A DNA stretch of 22,518 nucleotides from Actinobacteria bacterium UBA4719 (GTDB taxonomy: Bacteria > Actinomycetota > Actinomycetes > Actinomycetales > Dermatophilaceae): the NCBI GenBank assembly GCA_002404345.1, contig DHJN01000218.1, forward strand, positions 1 through 22,518, written 5' to 3'. The notes beneath the pieces were generated by a model. It did not search any database, had not been told where the DNA came from, and saw only the letters and a program-made list of their open reading frames with translations. Every line of letters starts with the position of its first letter. The stretch's first letter is position 1. The position numbers and the translations under genes were made by a program. Of this stretch, positions 1 to 7,288 are shown in pieces.

Positions 1-32
1 CGCCTCCACGCCTCCACGCCTCCGCGCCTCAG
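1..32. repeat. 8-bp tandem repeat at the window edge
   Basis: Four head-to-tail copies of an 8-bp unit (CGCCTCCA, CGCCTCCA, CGCCTCCG, CGCCTCAG) begin at base 1, so the array may continue to the left. The stretch from 33 to 103 is GC-rich with no gene I can support. It may be the 3' end of a gene outside the window or low-complexity intergenic DNA. Confidence 0.5.
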
Positions 33-103
33 AGCCACCTGCACCTCCGCGCCCACCTGCGCCGTCTTGGGCCGGATCACTGGGACCTCGACCAGGGGGA
101 TTC

Positions 104-790
104 TCAGCCCTCGAAACCCAGGTCGGCAGACAGTGCGCTGGCCGCGCGCACGACTGCTTGCTCGGCGGGGATGCCGGTAGGCGTTGACCGCTCGCCCGGT
201 CGCTCAGTGAGCTGAATCGCGGCGAGCACGATTCCCCGGAAGTCACGGACTGCCGCGGCATAGCGCGCCGGCTCGCGGTCGGTCCCGGGGAAGCGCACGT
301 ACCCGCTGGCTCGCGCGTCGGCCAGGCTGGCAAGCAGGCGGTCGTGGTCGGGGGCGCCCGTGGGGACGAGGTCGCGGAGCGCTGCTTCCGACCAGTCCAG
401 CGCGAGCACCGGTCCGCACGGGGTATCGGTGGGCGCGTCGGCCTGGGTGGTACTGCGGGGTGGCACCGAGATGAGCGTCAGTACCTTCCCCCCGATGAGC
501 ACGCAGAGCCGGACATCTGCTCGCTGCGCGTCGGACAGGCGGTGGAGGTGTGCAGATCCGGCGCGAATCAGGTGGGTCTCGACACCGCGGGCAGCCAAGG
601 TGTACAGGCCCCAACCCAGCCGGTAGCTGCGCGTTCGCGGGTCGCGTTCGACAAGTCCCTCGGCTTCGAGCGCACGTAACGCCCGCGAAACCTGGCTCTT
701 CTCCCGCCCGAGTCGCTCTGCGATCCGCACCACGCCGAGACCGTTGCGGCGCAGGCACTCCTCGCTGGCCAGTTCCCTGAGCACGTCCAT
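104..790 (-). CDS. IclR-family transcriptional regulator
   Basis: This encodes a 228-residue DNA-binding regulator from the ATG at 790. A winged helix-turn-helix spans roughly residues 5-62, with the recognition segment EKSQVSRALRALEAEGLVER. It is followed by a short effector-binding domain of about 150 residues. IclR proteins usually bind small metabolites and control adjacent transport or catabolic genes. The reading frame stays open to an ATG at 931, but those extra 47 residues are rich in Pro, Ser and His, carry no domain and overlap an inverted repeat, so I prefer 790. A non-ATG start slightly upstream is also possible, because the first helix looks clipped. The gene is divergent from the osmoprotectant importer operon at 1167, which is its most likely target. 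Family assignment is fairly secure; ligand and target are inferred. Confidence 0.8.
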   Translation of the reverse strand: MDVLRELASEECLRRNGLGVVRIAERLGREKSQVSRALRALEAEGLVERDPRTRSYRLGWGLYTLAARGVETHLIRAGSAHLHRLSDAQRADVRLCVLIGGKVLTLISVPPRSTTQADAPTDTPCGPVLALDWSEAALRDLVPTGAPDHDRLLASLADARASGYVRFPGTDREPARYAAAVRDFRGIVLAAIQLTERPGERSTPTGIPAEQAVVRAASALSADLGFEG

Positions 791-1166
791 GTCCCTGCGC
801 AGTCCAGCTGAGTGAGGCGCGGGCGACGGATGGGGTGAGGGCGAGATCACTGGCGTTCCGATCGTCGTATCGGCGAGCCTCGATCGGCTCGCCTGACAAC
901 CATGGTGCCGCAGCCTCTCGAACCGACCCACGGCAGCGGGACCCCAGGCCTGCGATCACGTGCTGTTAAACTGTTGCAACCAGTGCATCAATCACGGTAC
1001 ACATGGCCACGATGAATCGCGATGGCGATCCCGTGGCTGCTGGCCGGGTCTCACTGGCACTCATCTTACAGGCGGTGCCTTGACGAGTTACCCACGGGTC
1101 GGCTTCATCTGGCATTCACGATCACACCATGCACGACCACACACACTGACGCGACGGAGTAGATCA
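791..1166. other. Divergent intergenic region, IclR gene / importer operon
   Basis: These 376 bases lie between the preferred starts of the IclR gene and the first permease. They hold an inverted repeat (GGCGAGC at 872-878, GCTCGCC at 887-893, 8-nt loop), an imperfect palindrome over a promoter-like element near 971-1003, and a ribosome binding site (GGAG at 1156-1159). No additional gene is supported. The open frame that continues upstream of 1167 encodes a His/Arg/Ser-rich stretch unlike the transporter family. Confidence 0.5.
971..1003 (+). promoter_or_regulatory. Candidate promoter with overlapping operator-like palindrome
   Basis: A TTGCAA hexamer (974-979) stands 18 bp before TACACA (998-1003), a plausible -35/-10 pair reading toward the importer operon. 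The -35 lies inside the imperfect palindrome CTGTTGCAACCAG (971-983). A repressor bound there would block RNA polymerase, which fits the neighbouring IclR gene. The hexamers are weak and no binding consensus was checked. Confidence 0.35.
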
Positions 1167-1814
1167 CTGAGCCTGGGCGAGTACCTTTCAGAGAACTGGG
1201 TCGACGTCCTGAATGACGCGATTCAGCACGTCGACATCACCGCTGCCGCAATGGCGATCGCAGTGCTCATCGGCGTCGGCCTGGGCATGCTGACCTATCG
1301 ACATCCGTTCCCCTCGAGCCTGGCAACCACGACAACCTCGGCATTCCTGACGATTCCGTCCATAGCCCTCCTGGGCATCTTGATCGGCCCCCTCGGCCTG
1401 GGCACGGCCAACGTCCTGCTCGCTCTCGTCCTGTACGCGCTGCTCCCGATCACCCGCAACACGATCGTGGGGCTTGCTGGTGTCGACAGCTCGATCGTGG
1501 ACGCAGGGCGCGGTATGGGCATGAGCCGTACCCGGCTGTTGTGGCGGGTGCGTGTCCCGCTGGCTTGGCCGGTGATCCTCTCCGGCATCCGCGTCTCCAC
1601 CCAGATGATCATCGGCATCGCTGCGATCGGCGCCTATGTCTCGGGGCCCGGACTGGGCAACCAGATCTTCCACGGCTTGGCGCGCTTCGGCGCGGTGAAC
1701 TCGCTGAACCAGGTGCTGATCGGGACCGGAGCGATCGTGATCATCGCGCTGCTGTTCGACCTGGCCTACCTGGCGATCGACCGAATGACGACCTCAAGGG
1801 GGATCCGTGCCTGA
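1167..1814 (+). CDS. Osmoprotectant ABC transporter permease (OpuCB/ProW type)
   Basis: This is an inner-membrane permease subunit of a glycine betaine/carnitine/choline-type importer, 215 residues from a CTG at 1167. That start follows GGAG with 7-nt spacing and gives the usual family length and N-terminus (LSLGEYLSENW...). The frame is open back to a GTG at 960, with a TTG at 1080 as another option, but the extra residues look non-protein-like. Five or so hydrophobic segments are visible. The cytoplasmic coupling loop (VDSSIVDAGRGMGMSRTRLL, followed by the VPLAWPVI segment) matches the ABC permease EAA-type motif, with Asp-Ala-Gly in place of Glu-Ala-Ala. It overlaps the ATPase gene by 8 bp, as expected for a translationally coupled operon. 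Substrate is inferred from the whole operon. Confidence 0.87.
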   Translation: MSLGEYLSENWVDVLNDAIQHVDITAAAMAIAVLIGVGLGMLTYRHPFPSSLATTTTSAFLTIPSIALLGILIGPLGLGTANVLLALVLYALLPITRNTIVGLAGVDSSIVDAGRGMGMSRTRLLWRVRVPLAWPVILSGIRVSTQMIIGIAAIGAYVSGPGLGNQIFHGLARFGAVNSLNQVLIGTGAIVIIALLFDLAYLAIDRMTTSRGIRA

Positions 1815-2883
1815 CACCGCATCTGACTCAACGACTTCACAGACCCCGCCCGCCATGACGGCAAACACCGGCGGCGCCACCATCCAGCTCCTGGGCGTCA
1901 CCAAGAACTATCCGGGTCAGGCAGCGCCAGCGGTCGACCACATCACGATGGAGATCGCGGCCGGCGAGATCGTGGTGCTCGTCGGGCCGTCCGGCTGCGG
2001 CAAGACGACGACGATGAAGATGATCAACCGACTGATCGAGCCGACGTCCGGGCAGATCCTGATCGGGGGCACCGACGTCCTCAAGCTCGATGCCGACGAG
2101 CACCGCCGCAACGTCGGGTACGTGATCCAGCAGATCGGCCTGTTCCCGCACATGCGCATCGCCGAGAACATCAGTCTCGTGCCACGCATGCTGGGCTGGA
2201 GCCGGCGCAAGACCGCGGAGCGGGTCGAGGAGCTGCTTGATGTCGTCGGACTGCCGCCCGGCGAGTATGCGCGGCGCTACCCGCGCGAGCTCTCCGGCGG
2301 CCAGCAGCAGCGGGTCGGCGTCGCTCGTGCCCTGGCAGCCGACCCACCGGTGATGCTGATGGACGAGCCGTTCGGGGCAACCGACCCGATCACCCGGGAT
2401 CGCCTGCAGAACGAGTTCTTGAGACTGCAGCGCGAGCTGCGCAAGACCATCGTGTTCGTCACCCACGACTTCGATGAAGCGCTGAAGATGGGGGACCGGA
2501 TCGCCGTGCTCGGCCCGCAGTCCGTCATCGCCCAGTACGACACACCCGAGGCGATCCTGGCCGCGCCGGCCAACGACTACGTGAGCAGCTTCATCGGCTC
2601 GGGCGGGCAGCTCAAGCGGCTGGGCCTGATGCTGTTGCGGGACGCCGACCTGCGCCCCGTTCCTGCGCGCAAGGATCTCCCGGTGATCACCATCGAGGCC
2701 ACCTTGCATGACGCGCTCGACGTGATGCTGGAGAACGGACGCGATGCGGTCCTGGTGGCCGAGGGTGGGTCCGGTGCCGGTGAGGTCCTGGGTTCGATTC
2801 GCATGGACGACCTGATGGCCGCTATCGCAGACGGACCCCCTCACGATCCGACGGCGGAGCTCGACGCGTCCGCGGGCTCCTGA
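1807..2883 (+). CDS. Osmoprotectant ABC transporter ATP-binding protein (OpuCA/ProV type)
   Basis: This 358-residue ATPase powers the importer encoded around it. Visible motifs are Walker A GPSGCGKTT (60-68), signature LSGGQ (162-166), Walker B VMLMDEP (182-188) and the switch His at 220. The C-terminal part (about 280-345: a VITIEATLHDALDVMLENGRDAVLV stretch in pieces, then an MDDL segment) looks like a single CBS-type regulatory segment, as in OpuA/ProV proteins that sense ionic strength. The GTG start at 1807 is preceded by a strong AAGGGGG ribosome binding site and lies 8 bp inside the upstream permease gene. The stop overlaps the next start as TGATG. Function is secure at family level; whether the CBS segment senses osmolarity here is inference. 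Confidence 0.92.
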   Translation: MPDTASDSTTSQTPPAMTANTGGATIQLLGVTKNYPGQAAPAVDHITMEIAAGEIVVLVGPSGCGKTTTMKMINRLIEPTSGQILIGGTDVLKLDADEHRRNVGYVIQQIGLFPHMRIAENISLVPRMLGWSRRKTAERVEELLDVVGLPPGEYARRYPRELSGGQQQRVGVARALAADPPVMLMDEPFGATDPITRDRLQNEFLRLQRELRKTIVFVTHDFDEALKMGDRIAVLGPQSVIAQYDTPEAILAAPANDYVSSFIGSGGQLKRLGLMLLRDADLRPVPARKDLPVITIEATLHDALDVMLENGRDAVLVAEGGSGAGEVLGSIRMDDLMAAIADGPPHDPTAELDASAGS

Positions 2884-3680
2884 TGGCATCCGCACTGGTC
2901 GCGCCGGATGACCCGCGGGTCGACGTCCATCAGGGCACGACTCGCGGCAGCGGTCTGTGGCGGCGACTGTTGGGCATGTCTCTGCGTCCGATCCTGCTCG
3001 GTGCAGTCCTGCTGCTGCTCTACCTGTGGGTGCAGACCCAGACGCTCGACTCGATCGAGAGGCGCTCGCTCAATCCGGCGAAGATCAGGCTCGAGCTCTG
3101 GGAGCACGTGCAGCTCTCGCTCGTCGCCACGGCCCTCACGATCGCGATCGCGGTACCCCTCGGAGTCCTGCTGACCCGGCCCTTCGCTCGATGGATCAAG
3201 CCGATTGGCCTGGGGCTGGGCAACTTCGGCCAGGCCATCCCGTCGATCGGGCTGATCGTCCTGCTCGCACTGTGGCTCGGCATCGGCTTCTGGACGGCCG
3301 TGATCGGACTCGTTGCGTATGCGACCCTGCCGATCCTGCGCAACACGATCGTCGGCCTGGACGGCGTCGACCCTGCGCTGAAGGAAGCCGCGCGAGGCAT
3401 GGGCATGTCCCGCCTGGCTGTCCTCGGCCGGGTGGAGCTGCCGCTGGCGGTGCCGGTGATCCTGGCCGGCGTCCGTACCGCGCTGGTGCTCACGGTGGCG
3501 ACCGCCACCCTGGCCACCTTCATCGATGCCGGCGGTCTCGGTGCCGGCTTGGTCGCCGGCATCAAGCTGAACCGTCCGAGCCTGAGCCTGACGTTCGGAG
3601 TCCTCGCTGCAGTGCTCGCGCTCTTCGCCGACTGGGTCGGCGGCATCGCCGAGGACGTGCTGCGGCCTCGCGGCATCTGA
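2883..3680 (+). CDS. Osmoprotectant ABC transporter permease (OpuCD/ProW type)
   Basis: This is the second permease of the importer, 265 residues. It has an extra N-terminal hydrophobic helix (about 36-50) before the conserved core, and a coupling motif VDPALKEAARGMGMSRLAVL with the family's EAA...G pattern. It resembles the first permease at the coupling loop and at the preceding LPILRNTIVGLDGVD segment, so the pair probably forms a heterodimeric channel as in OpuC systems. The ATG at 2883 overlaps the ATPase stop by one base, so translation is coupled. A 95-bp gap follows before the binding-protein gene. Confidence 0.9.
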   Translation: MASALVAPDDPRVDVHQGTTRGSGLWRRLLGMSLRPILLGAVLLLLYLWVQTQTLDSIERRSLNPAKIRLELWEHVQLSLVATALTIAIAVPLGVLLTRPFARWIKPIGLGLGNFGQAIPSIGLIVLLALWLGIGFWTAVIGLVAYATLPILRNTIVGLDGVDPALKEAARGMGMSRLAVLGRVELPLAVPVILAGVRTALVLTVATATLATFIDAGGLGAGLVAGIKLNRPSLSLTFGVLAAVLALFADWVGGIAEDVLRPRGI

Positions 3681-3730
3681 CTGGCGTGGCGACCACCTCG
3701 TGCTCGGCCGGTTCTGGCTATGTTGCATCA

Positions 3731-3740
3731 AGAACGTTCT
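3731..3740. promoter_or_regulatory. Small perfect palindrome before the binding-protein gene
   Basis: AGAACGTTCT is a perfect 10-bp palindrome 35 bp upstream of the binding-protein start, in the only sizeable gap of the importer operon. It could be an operator or mark an internal promoter for the binding protein, but a 10-bp palindrome can occur by chance. Confidence 0.2.
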
Positions 3741-3775
3741 GGATTGATCCCGAAGAATCACTGAAATGAGAAGCC

Positions 3776-4753
3776 ATGCGTATGAATCTTCATCGACTCG
3801 CCCCACTGACCGCCATCATGGCAGTGGCCAGCGTTGCGGTGTCCGGCTGCACGGTCAGCAAGAACAGCGCGGGCGACAGCGTGAAGAGCGGGTCGATCCA
3901 GAAGGTCGACGCACTCAAGGGTGCCAAGCTCAAGGTCGGCTCGAAGGAGTTCGATGAGCAGCTCCTGGTCGGGCAGATCGCCATGGTGGCACTACAGGCC
4001 GCGGGCGCAGCACCTGTCGACAAGACGAATATCCAGGGGTCGAACAACACCCGGCTGGCACTGACCGGCGGGGCGATCGATCTGTACTGGGAGTACACCG
4101 GCACGGCCTGGATCAGCTATCTGAAGAAGACCAAGCCGATCGACGACTCGCAAAAGCAGTTCGACGCCGTCGTCACGGCCGACGCCGCGAATAAGGTCAC
4201 CTGGTTCGATCGGGCCCCGGCCGACAACACCTACGCACTGGCCCAGACGAAGGCCACGCTGGACAAGTATGGTGTCAAGACGCTGTCCGACTATGCGTCG
4301 CTCGCGAAGAAGAACCCGGCCGCTGCCTCGATGTGCGTCGAGAGCGAGTTCCAGAGCCGGGATGACGGTTTCCCGGGGGTGGAGAAGGCCTACGGCTTCA
4401 ACCTCCCCAGCAAGTCCGAGCACCTGCTGGACACCGCAGTGGTCTACACGGAGCTGAACAAGGGCGGCACGTGCAACTTTGGCGAGGTGTTCACGACCGA
4501 CGGCCGGGTGGCGTCGCTGAAGCTCAACGTGATCCAGGACGACAAGAAGTTCTTCCCGATCTACAACCCGGCGATCTCCGTGAGAAGCGACGTTGCCAAG
4601 AAGTACCCGGCGCTGGAGGGGCTGTTCAAGCCGATCGCCGACAAGCTCACCACATCCACGCTCCTGGCTCTGAACAAGGAGGTCAGCGTGGACGGCAAGA
4701 AGCCCCGCGCAGTGGCCGAGGAGTGGATGCGGTCCGAGGGATTCATCAAGTAA
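3776..4753 (+). CDS. Osmoprotectant ABC transporter substrate-binding lipoprotein (OpuCC/ProX type)
   Basis: This 325-residue lipoprotein captures the substrate outside the membrane for the importer. The signal peptide ends in the lipobox VSGC, with lipidated Cys25. The mature part carries OpuAC-family hallmarks: KVGSKEFDEQLLVGQIA near residue 60, then a QGSNNTRLALTGGAIDLYWE block followed by YTGT, whose aromatic residues are the expected quaternary-ammonium binding side chains. The ATG at 3776 is 2 nt from a GAGAAG element. The second ATG at 3782, 8 nt from it, may be the true start. Placement after two permeases and an ATPase matches the OpuC layout. Substrate is most likely betaine, choline or carnitine, but the sequence does not decide which. 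Confidence 0.9.
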   Translation: MRMNLHRLAPLTAIMAVASVAVSGCTVSKNSAGDSVKSGSIQKVDALKGAKLKVGSKEFDEQLLVGQIAMVALQAAGAAPVDKTNIQGSNNTRLALTGGAIDLYWEYTGTAWISYLKKTKPIDDSQKQFDAVVTADAANKVTWFDRAPADNTYALAQTKATLDKYGVKTLSDYASLAKKNPAAASMCVESEFQSRDDGFPGVEKAYGFNLPSKSEHLLDTAVVYTELNKGGTCNFGEVFTTDGRVASLKLNVIQDDKKFFPIYNPAISVRSDVAKKYPALEGLFKPIADKLTTSTLLALNKEVSVDGKKPRAVAEEWMRSEGFIK

Positions 4754-4800
4754 CCACGGTTTCGCCTCGAGCGGATGCCGGTTCCTGGCGCTGAGCGTCA

Positions 4801-4836
4801 CAGGGCGGGGTGACCCTTTGGGGTTGCCCCGCCCTG
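4801..4836 (+). terminator. Strong hairpin ending the osmoprotectant operon
   Basis: CAGGGCGGGG (4801-4810) pairs perfectly with CCCCGCCCTG (4827-4836). Inside the loop, ACCC (4813-4816) can pair with GGGT (4821-4824). It lies 48 nt after the binding-protein stop. There is no long T-run, which is common for actinobacterial terminators. Confidence 0.75.
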
Positions 4837-4870
4837 GCCGCCTTCGGGCCTTGTCGCGGCCTTCGGGCAC

Positions 4871-4899
4871 TTGTTCAACTGCCTCCTTGTCCTGATAAT
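4871..4899 (+). promoter_or_regulatory. Promoter placing transcription start at the deacetylase ATG
   Basis: TTGTTC (4871-4876), a 17-bp spacer and GATAAT (4894-4899) form a good sigma-70-like promoter. Only 6 nt separate the -10 from the ATG at 4906, so the predicted first transcribed base is the A of the start codon. No ribosome binding site is visible, which agrees with a leaderless mRNA. Confidence 0.65.
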
Positions 4900-4905
4900 G
4901 CGTCC

Positions 4906-5787
4906 ATGTCTGATGACGAGAGCGTCGAGTCGCTTCCCCCCGGTGGCTTCATTGACCGACGCACCGCCATCGTCTCTCTGGCTGCGGTGCTTGCCGCGGC
5001 TGGCTGCGAGGGCAACTCGACGCAGGGCGCGCCCAGATCCGCCGCCACCTCCCGGCCCGGGACGACTGTCCCGGGCCCGCCCGCCACCTCGTCCTCGACA
5101 ACACATGGCGCTCAGACGCACACCGCCCAGACTCCTACTGCCCAGCCCCCGGGCCCGAGTTCCGAACCGGCCATCGCGCGGAGCGCAGGCCCGGACATCG
5201 TCAACGGCTTGCGGAACCGACAGGAGGTGGCCCTGACCTTTCACGGTGCCGGCGAACGGTCACTGACCGAACAGATCCTGCGCGACTGCGCGAACTACGA
5301 CGCACGCATCACTGTCTTCGCCGTCGGGAAATGGCTGCACGCCATGCCGTCACTCGGTCCGCAGATCCTGGCGGCCGGCCACGAGCTCGGTAACCACACG
5401 TGGAGCCACCAACAGATGCCTTCCCTGTCGGCGCAGGCCGCCCGAGATGAGATCCGGCGCGGTGCGGACGCGCTGCGCAATGCCACCGGCTCGGTCGGAT
5501 GGTGGTTCCGACCCTCCGGTACGCCGCACAGCACGGCCACGATTCGTGCGGCGGCCATCGGCACGGGATACCAGCGGTGCGTCTCCTATGACGTCGACCC
5601 GCAGGACTACCGCGACCCGGGCGCGGCGAAGGTTGTGTCGCGGACCCTCGCGCAGGTGCAGCCAGGGTCGATCGTGAGCCTGCATCTCGGTCACGTCGGC
5701 ACCGTCGAGGCATTGCCGCAGATCCTGGCTGGCCTTGCAGCCAAGAAACTCCTACCTGTGACACTCTCGTGGTTGCTGCGGGACTGA
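4906..5787 (+). CDS. NodB-like polysaccharide deacetylase lipoprotein with altered motif 1
   Basis: This 293-residue exported protein has an N-terminal signal with paired arginines (DRRTAIVSLAAVLAAAGC), ending in a lipobox Cys at 34. It may be a Tat-type lipoprotein. A Ser/Thr/Pro-rich linker (about 36-90) leads to a NodB-type carbohydrate esterase domain (about 105-290). Metal and catalytic motifs seen are NHTWSH (H164, H168), RPSG (202-205), DVDPQD (229-234) and SLH (H260). The usual TFDDGP motif, which supplies the catalytic base and a metal ligand, reads TFHGAG (111-116). Activity may therefore be changed or lost, although this looks like a consistent subfamily variant rather than an error. 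The start rests on the leaderless promoter just upstream. It is followed 57 bp later by a propeller lipoprotein gene. Confidence 0.82.
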   Translation: MSDDESVESLPPGGFIDRRTAIVSLAAVLAAAGCEGNSTQGAPRSAATSRPGTTVPGPPATSSSTTHGAQTHTAQTPTAQPPGPSSEPAIARSAGPDIVNGLRNRQEVALTFHGAGERSLTEQILRDCANYDARITVFAVGKWLHAMPSLGPQILAAGHELGNHTWSHQQMPSLSAQAARDEIRRGADALRNATGSVGWWFRPSGTPHSTATIRAAAIGTGYQRCVSYDVDPQDYRDPGAAKVVSRTLAQVQPGSIVSLHLGHVGTVEALPQILAGLAAKKLLPVTLSWLLRD

Positions 5788-5844
5788 CGTCTCGCCTGCA
5801 AAGATCTATCCGAACCCGATCGGCCTCCGGACAGTTGGTGAGAC

Positions 5845-7173
5845 GTGCTCGTGGTGTTGTCCCGAACGGTATTGTCCCGAGCGCCTCGGCTGATCGCCGC
5901 CGCGGTAGCCGTCCTTCTGTTGAGCTCCTGCGCCGGCCAGGCCTCGGGGGACTCGTCGAGATCGACGCTGACCAGACCATCGCGAGCAAGCTCCGCCACC
6001 TCATCCGGACCGTCGTCTGCCGCACCTCACACATCTCCCGCATCTCCTGCATCTCCTGCATCTCCGACATCGGCGGGCACGGTCAGGACATCGGTGGGCA
6101 CAGTCAACGTCTATGCCGGCGCGGGCCCAGGGAAGCTGTCCGCGACTGCGAGGCGAGCCAAGAGCCTGATCTATGTCCCGAACACCACGGCCGACACCGT
6201 GCAGGTGATCGACCCCAGGACGTTCACGGTGATAGGCACCTTTCCCACCGGCCGCGAACCTCAACACGTGGTGCCGAGCTGGGACCTGAAGACGCTGTGG
6301 GTCAACGACGACCTCGGCAACGACATGGTGCCGATCAGCCCCATCACCGGCAAGCCCGGCAAACGGGTCCACGTCGAGGACCCCTACAACCTGTACTTCA
6401 CGCCCGACGGTGCTCGCGCCCTCGTGATGGCCGAGCGGATGCGTCGCATCGACGTGCGCAACCCGCAGACGATGGCTCTCGAGCGGTCGCTGCCGGTGCC
6501 CTGTCACGGTGTCAACCATGCCGACTACTCCGCCGACCTGTCCTTCTTCGTGGCGAGCTGCGAGTTCAGCGGCAAGCTTCTGGTCATCGACCGCGAAGCC
6601 ACCAAGGTGATCAAGGTGATCAACCTCAATGCCACCAGGACTCCCGGTGCCACCAGCGCCGGTGAGGCCATGCGCATGGGTGGGCCCAGGAGCAACCTGA
6701 TGCCCGGCGCCTCAGCGATGCCACAGGACGTGCGACTCACCCCCGACGGCACCCGGTTCCTGGTGGCCGACATGTTGCGCAACGGGATCTGGGTCATCAA
6801 GGCCAGTACCCAACGCGTCGAGCGCTTCATTCCCACCGGCAAGGGTGCGCACGGCATCTACCCAGACCGCTTGGGCAGGCGGATGTTCGTTACCAACCGC
6901 GATGGGGGCTCCGTCTCGGTTCTGGACGCCTCGTCGCTGGCCATTACTACGACGTGGAAGATCCCCGGCGGAGGGTCGCCCGACATGGGCGGGGTCACCG
7001 CGGACGGCTCGCAGCTATGGCTTTCGGGTCGCTATCACGGCGAGGTCTATGTCTTCGACACCACGACCGGCTCGCTGGTCAGGCGAATCAAGGTCAACCC
7101 AGGTCCGCACGGTCTGTCGGTCTGGCCGCAGCCGGGCTCGTTCTCTCTAGGGCACACGGGCAACGTCCGATAG
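5845..7173 (+). CDS. YVTN-type beta-propeller lipoprotein
   Basis: This 442-residue secreted protein has a signal peptide ending in the lipobox LSSC (Cys29), a low-complexity Ser/Ala/Pro/Thr linker (about 30-90), then blades of a YncE/YVTN-type propeller. Examples of blade motifs are SLIYVPNTTADTVQVIDPRT, MFVTNRDGGSVSVLDASS and VYVFDTTTGSLVRRI. Such propellers are usually binding or scaffold domains on the cell surface; no catalytic residues are evident. The GTG at 5845 is used here, but GTG at 5851 sits 7 nt from a GGTGAG element and may be preferred. It lies 57 bp downstream of the deacetylase on the same strand and is probably co-transcribed, suggesting a joint role in the cell envelope. 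The exact function is unknown. Confidence 0.8.
   Translation: MLVVLSRTVLSRAPRLIAAAVAVLLLSSCAGQASGDSSRSTLTRPSRASSATSSGPSSAAPHTSPASPASPASPTSAGTVRTSVGTVNVYAGAGPGKLSATARRAKSLIYVPNTTADTVQVIDPRTFTVIGTFPTGREPQHVVPSWDLKTLWVNDDLGNDMVPISPITGKPGKRVHVEDPYNLYFTPDGARALVMAERMRRIDVRNPQTMALERSLPVPCHGVNHADYSADLSFFVASCEFSGKLLVIDREATKVIKVINLNATRTPGATSAGEAMRMGGPRSNLMPGASAMPQDVRLTPDGTRFLVADMLRNGIWVIKASTQRVERFIPTGKGAHGIYPDRLGRRMFVTNRDGGSVSVLDASSLAITTTWKIPGGGSPDMGGVTADGSQLWLSGRYHGEVYVFDTTTGSLVRRIKVNPGPHGLSVWPQPGSFSLGHTGNVR
6032..6067 (+). repeat. 9-bp in-frame tandem repeat in the linker of the propeller lipoprotein
   Basis: Four copies of a 9-bp unit close to CATCTCCTG encode a repeated Ser-Pro-Ala tripeptide in the linker between the lipid anchor and the propeller. 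The unit is a multiple of three, so copy-number change would only alter linker length. Confidence 0.7.
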
Positions 7174-7220
7174 GAACCTACTCCGGCGTCGGTTGCCCGC
7201 CGCGCACCCGAGTCGACCCT

Positions 7221-7272
7221 CAAACCTAGGGACCGTGTCAGCAAGTTCCCTGCAAACCTAGGGACTTTGCTG
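7221..7272. terminator. Hairpin and direct repeats between convergent genes
   Basis: CAGCAAGTTCCCT (7239-7251) and AGGGACTTTGCTG (7260-7272) form an imperfect 13-bp stem with 11 pairs and an 8-nt loop. It lies between the propeller gene (plus) and the ABC ATPase gene (minus), so it probably terminates both. The 13-bp word CAAACCTAGGGAC occurs twice, at 7221-7233 and 7253-7265, with the second copy overlapping the right arm of the stem. Confidence 0.55.
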
Positions 7273-7288
7273 TCAGTGTGATCGCGCC

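Noticed and set aside
1837..3806. Two minus-strand open frames opposite the osmoprotectant transporter genes
   Set aside because: They mirror the ATPase and permease genes and lack start signals or recognisable motifs.
5236..5253. Sequencing error or frameshift explaining the missing DD in the deacetylase motif
   Set aside because: The frame is intact on both sides and the surrounding residues align normally, so a codon-level variant is more likely than an indel.
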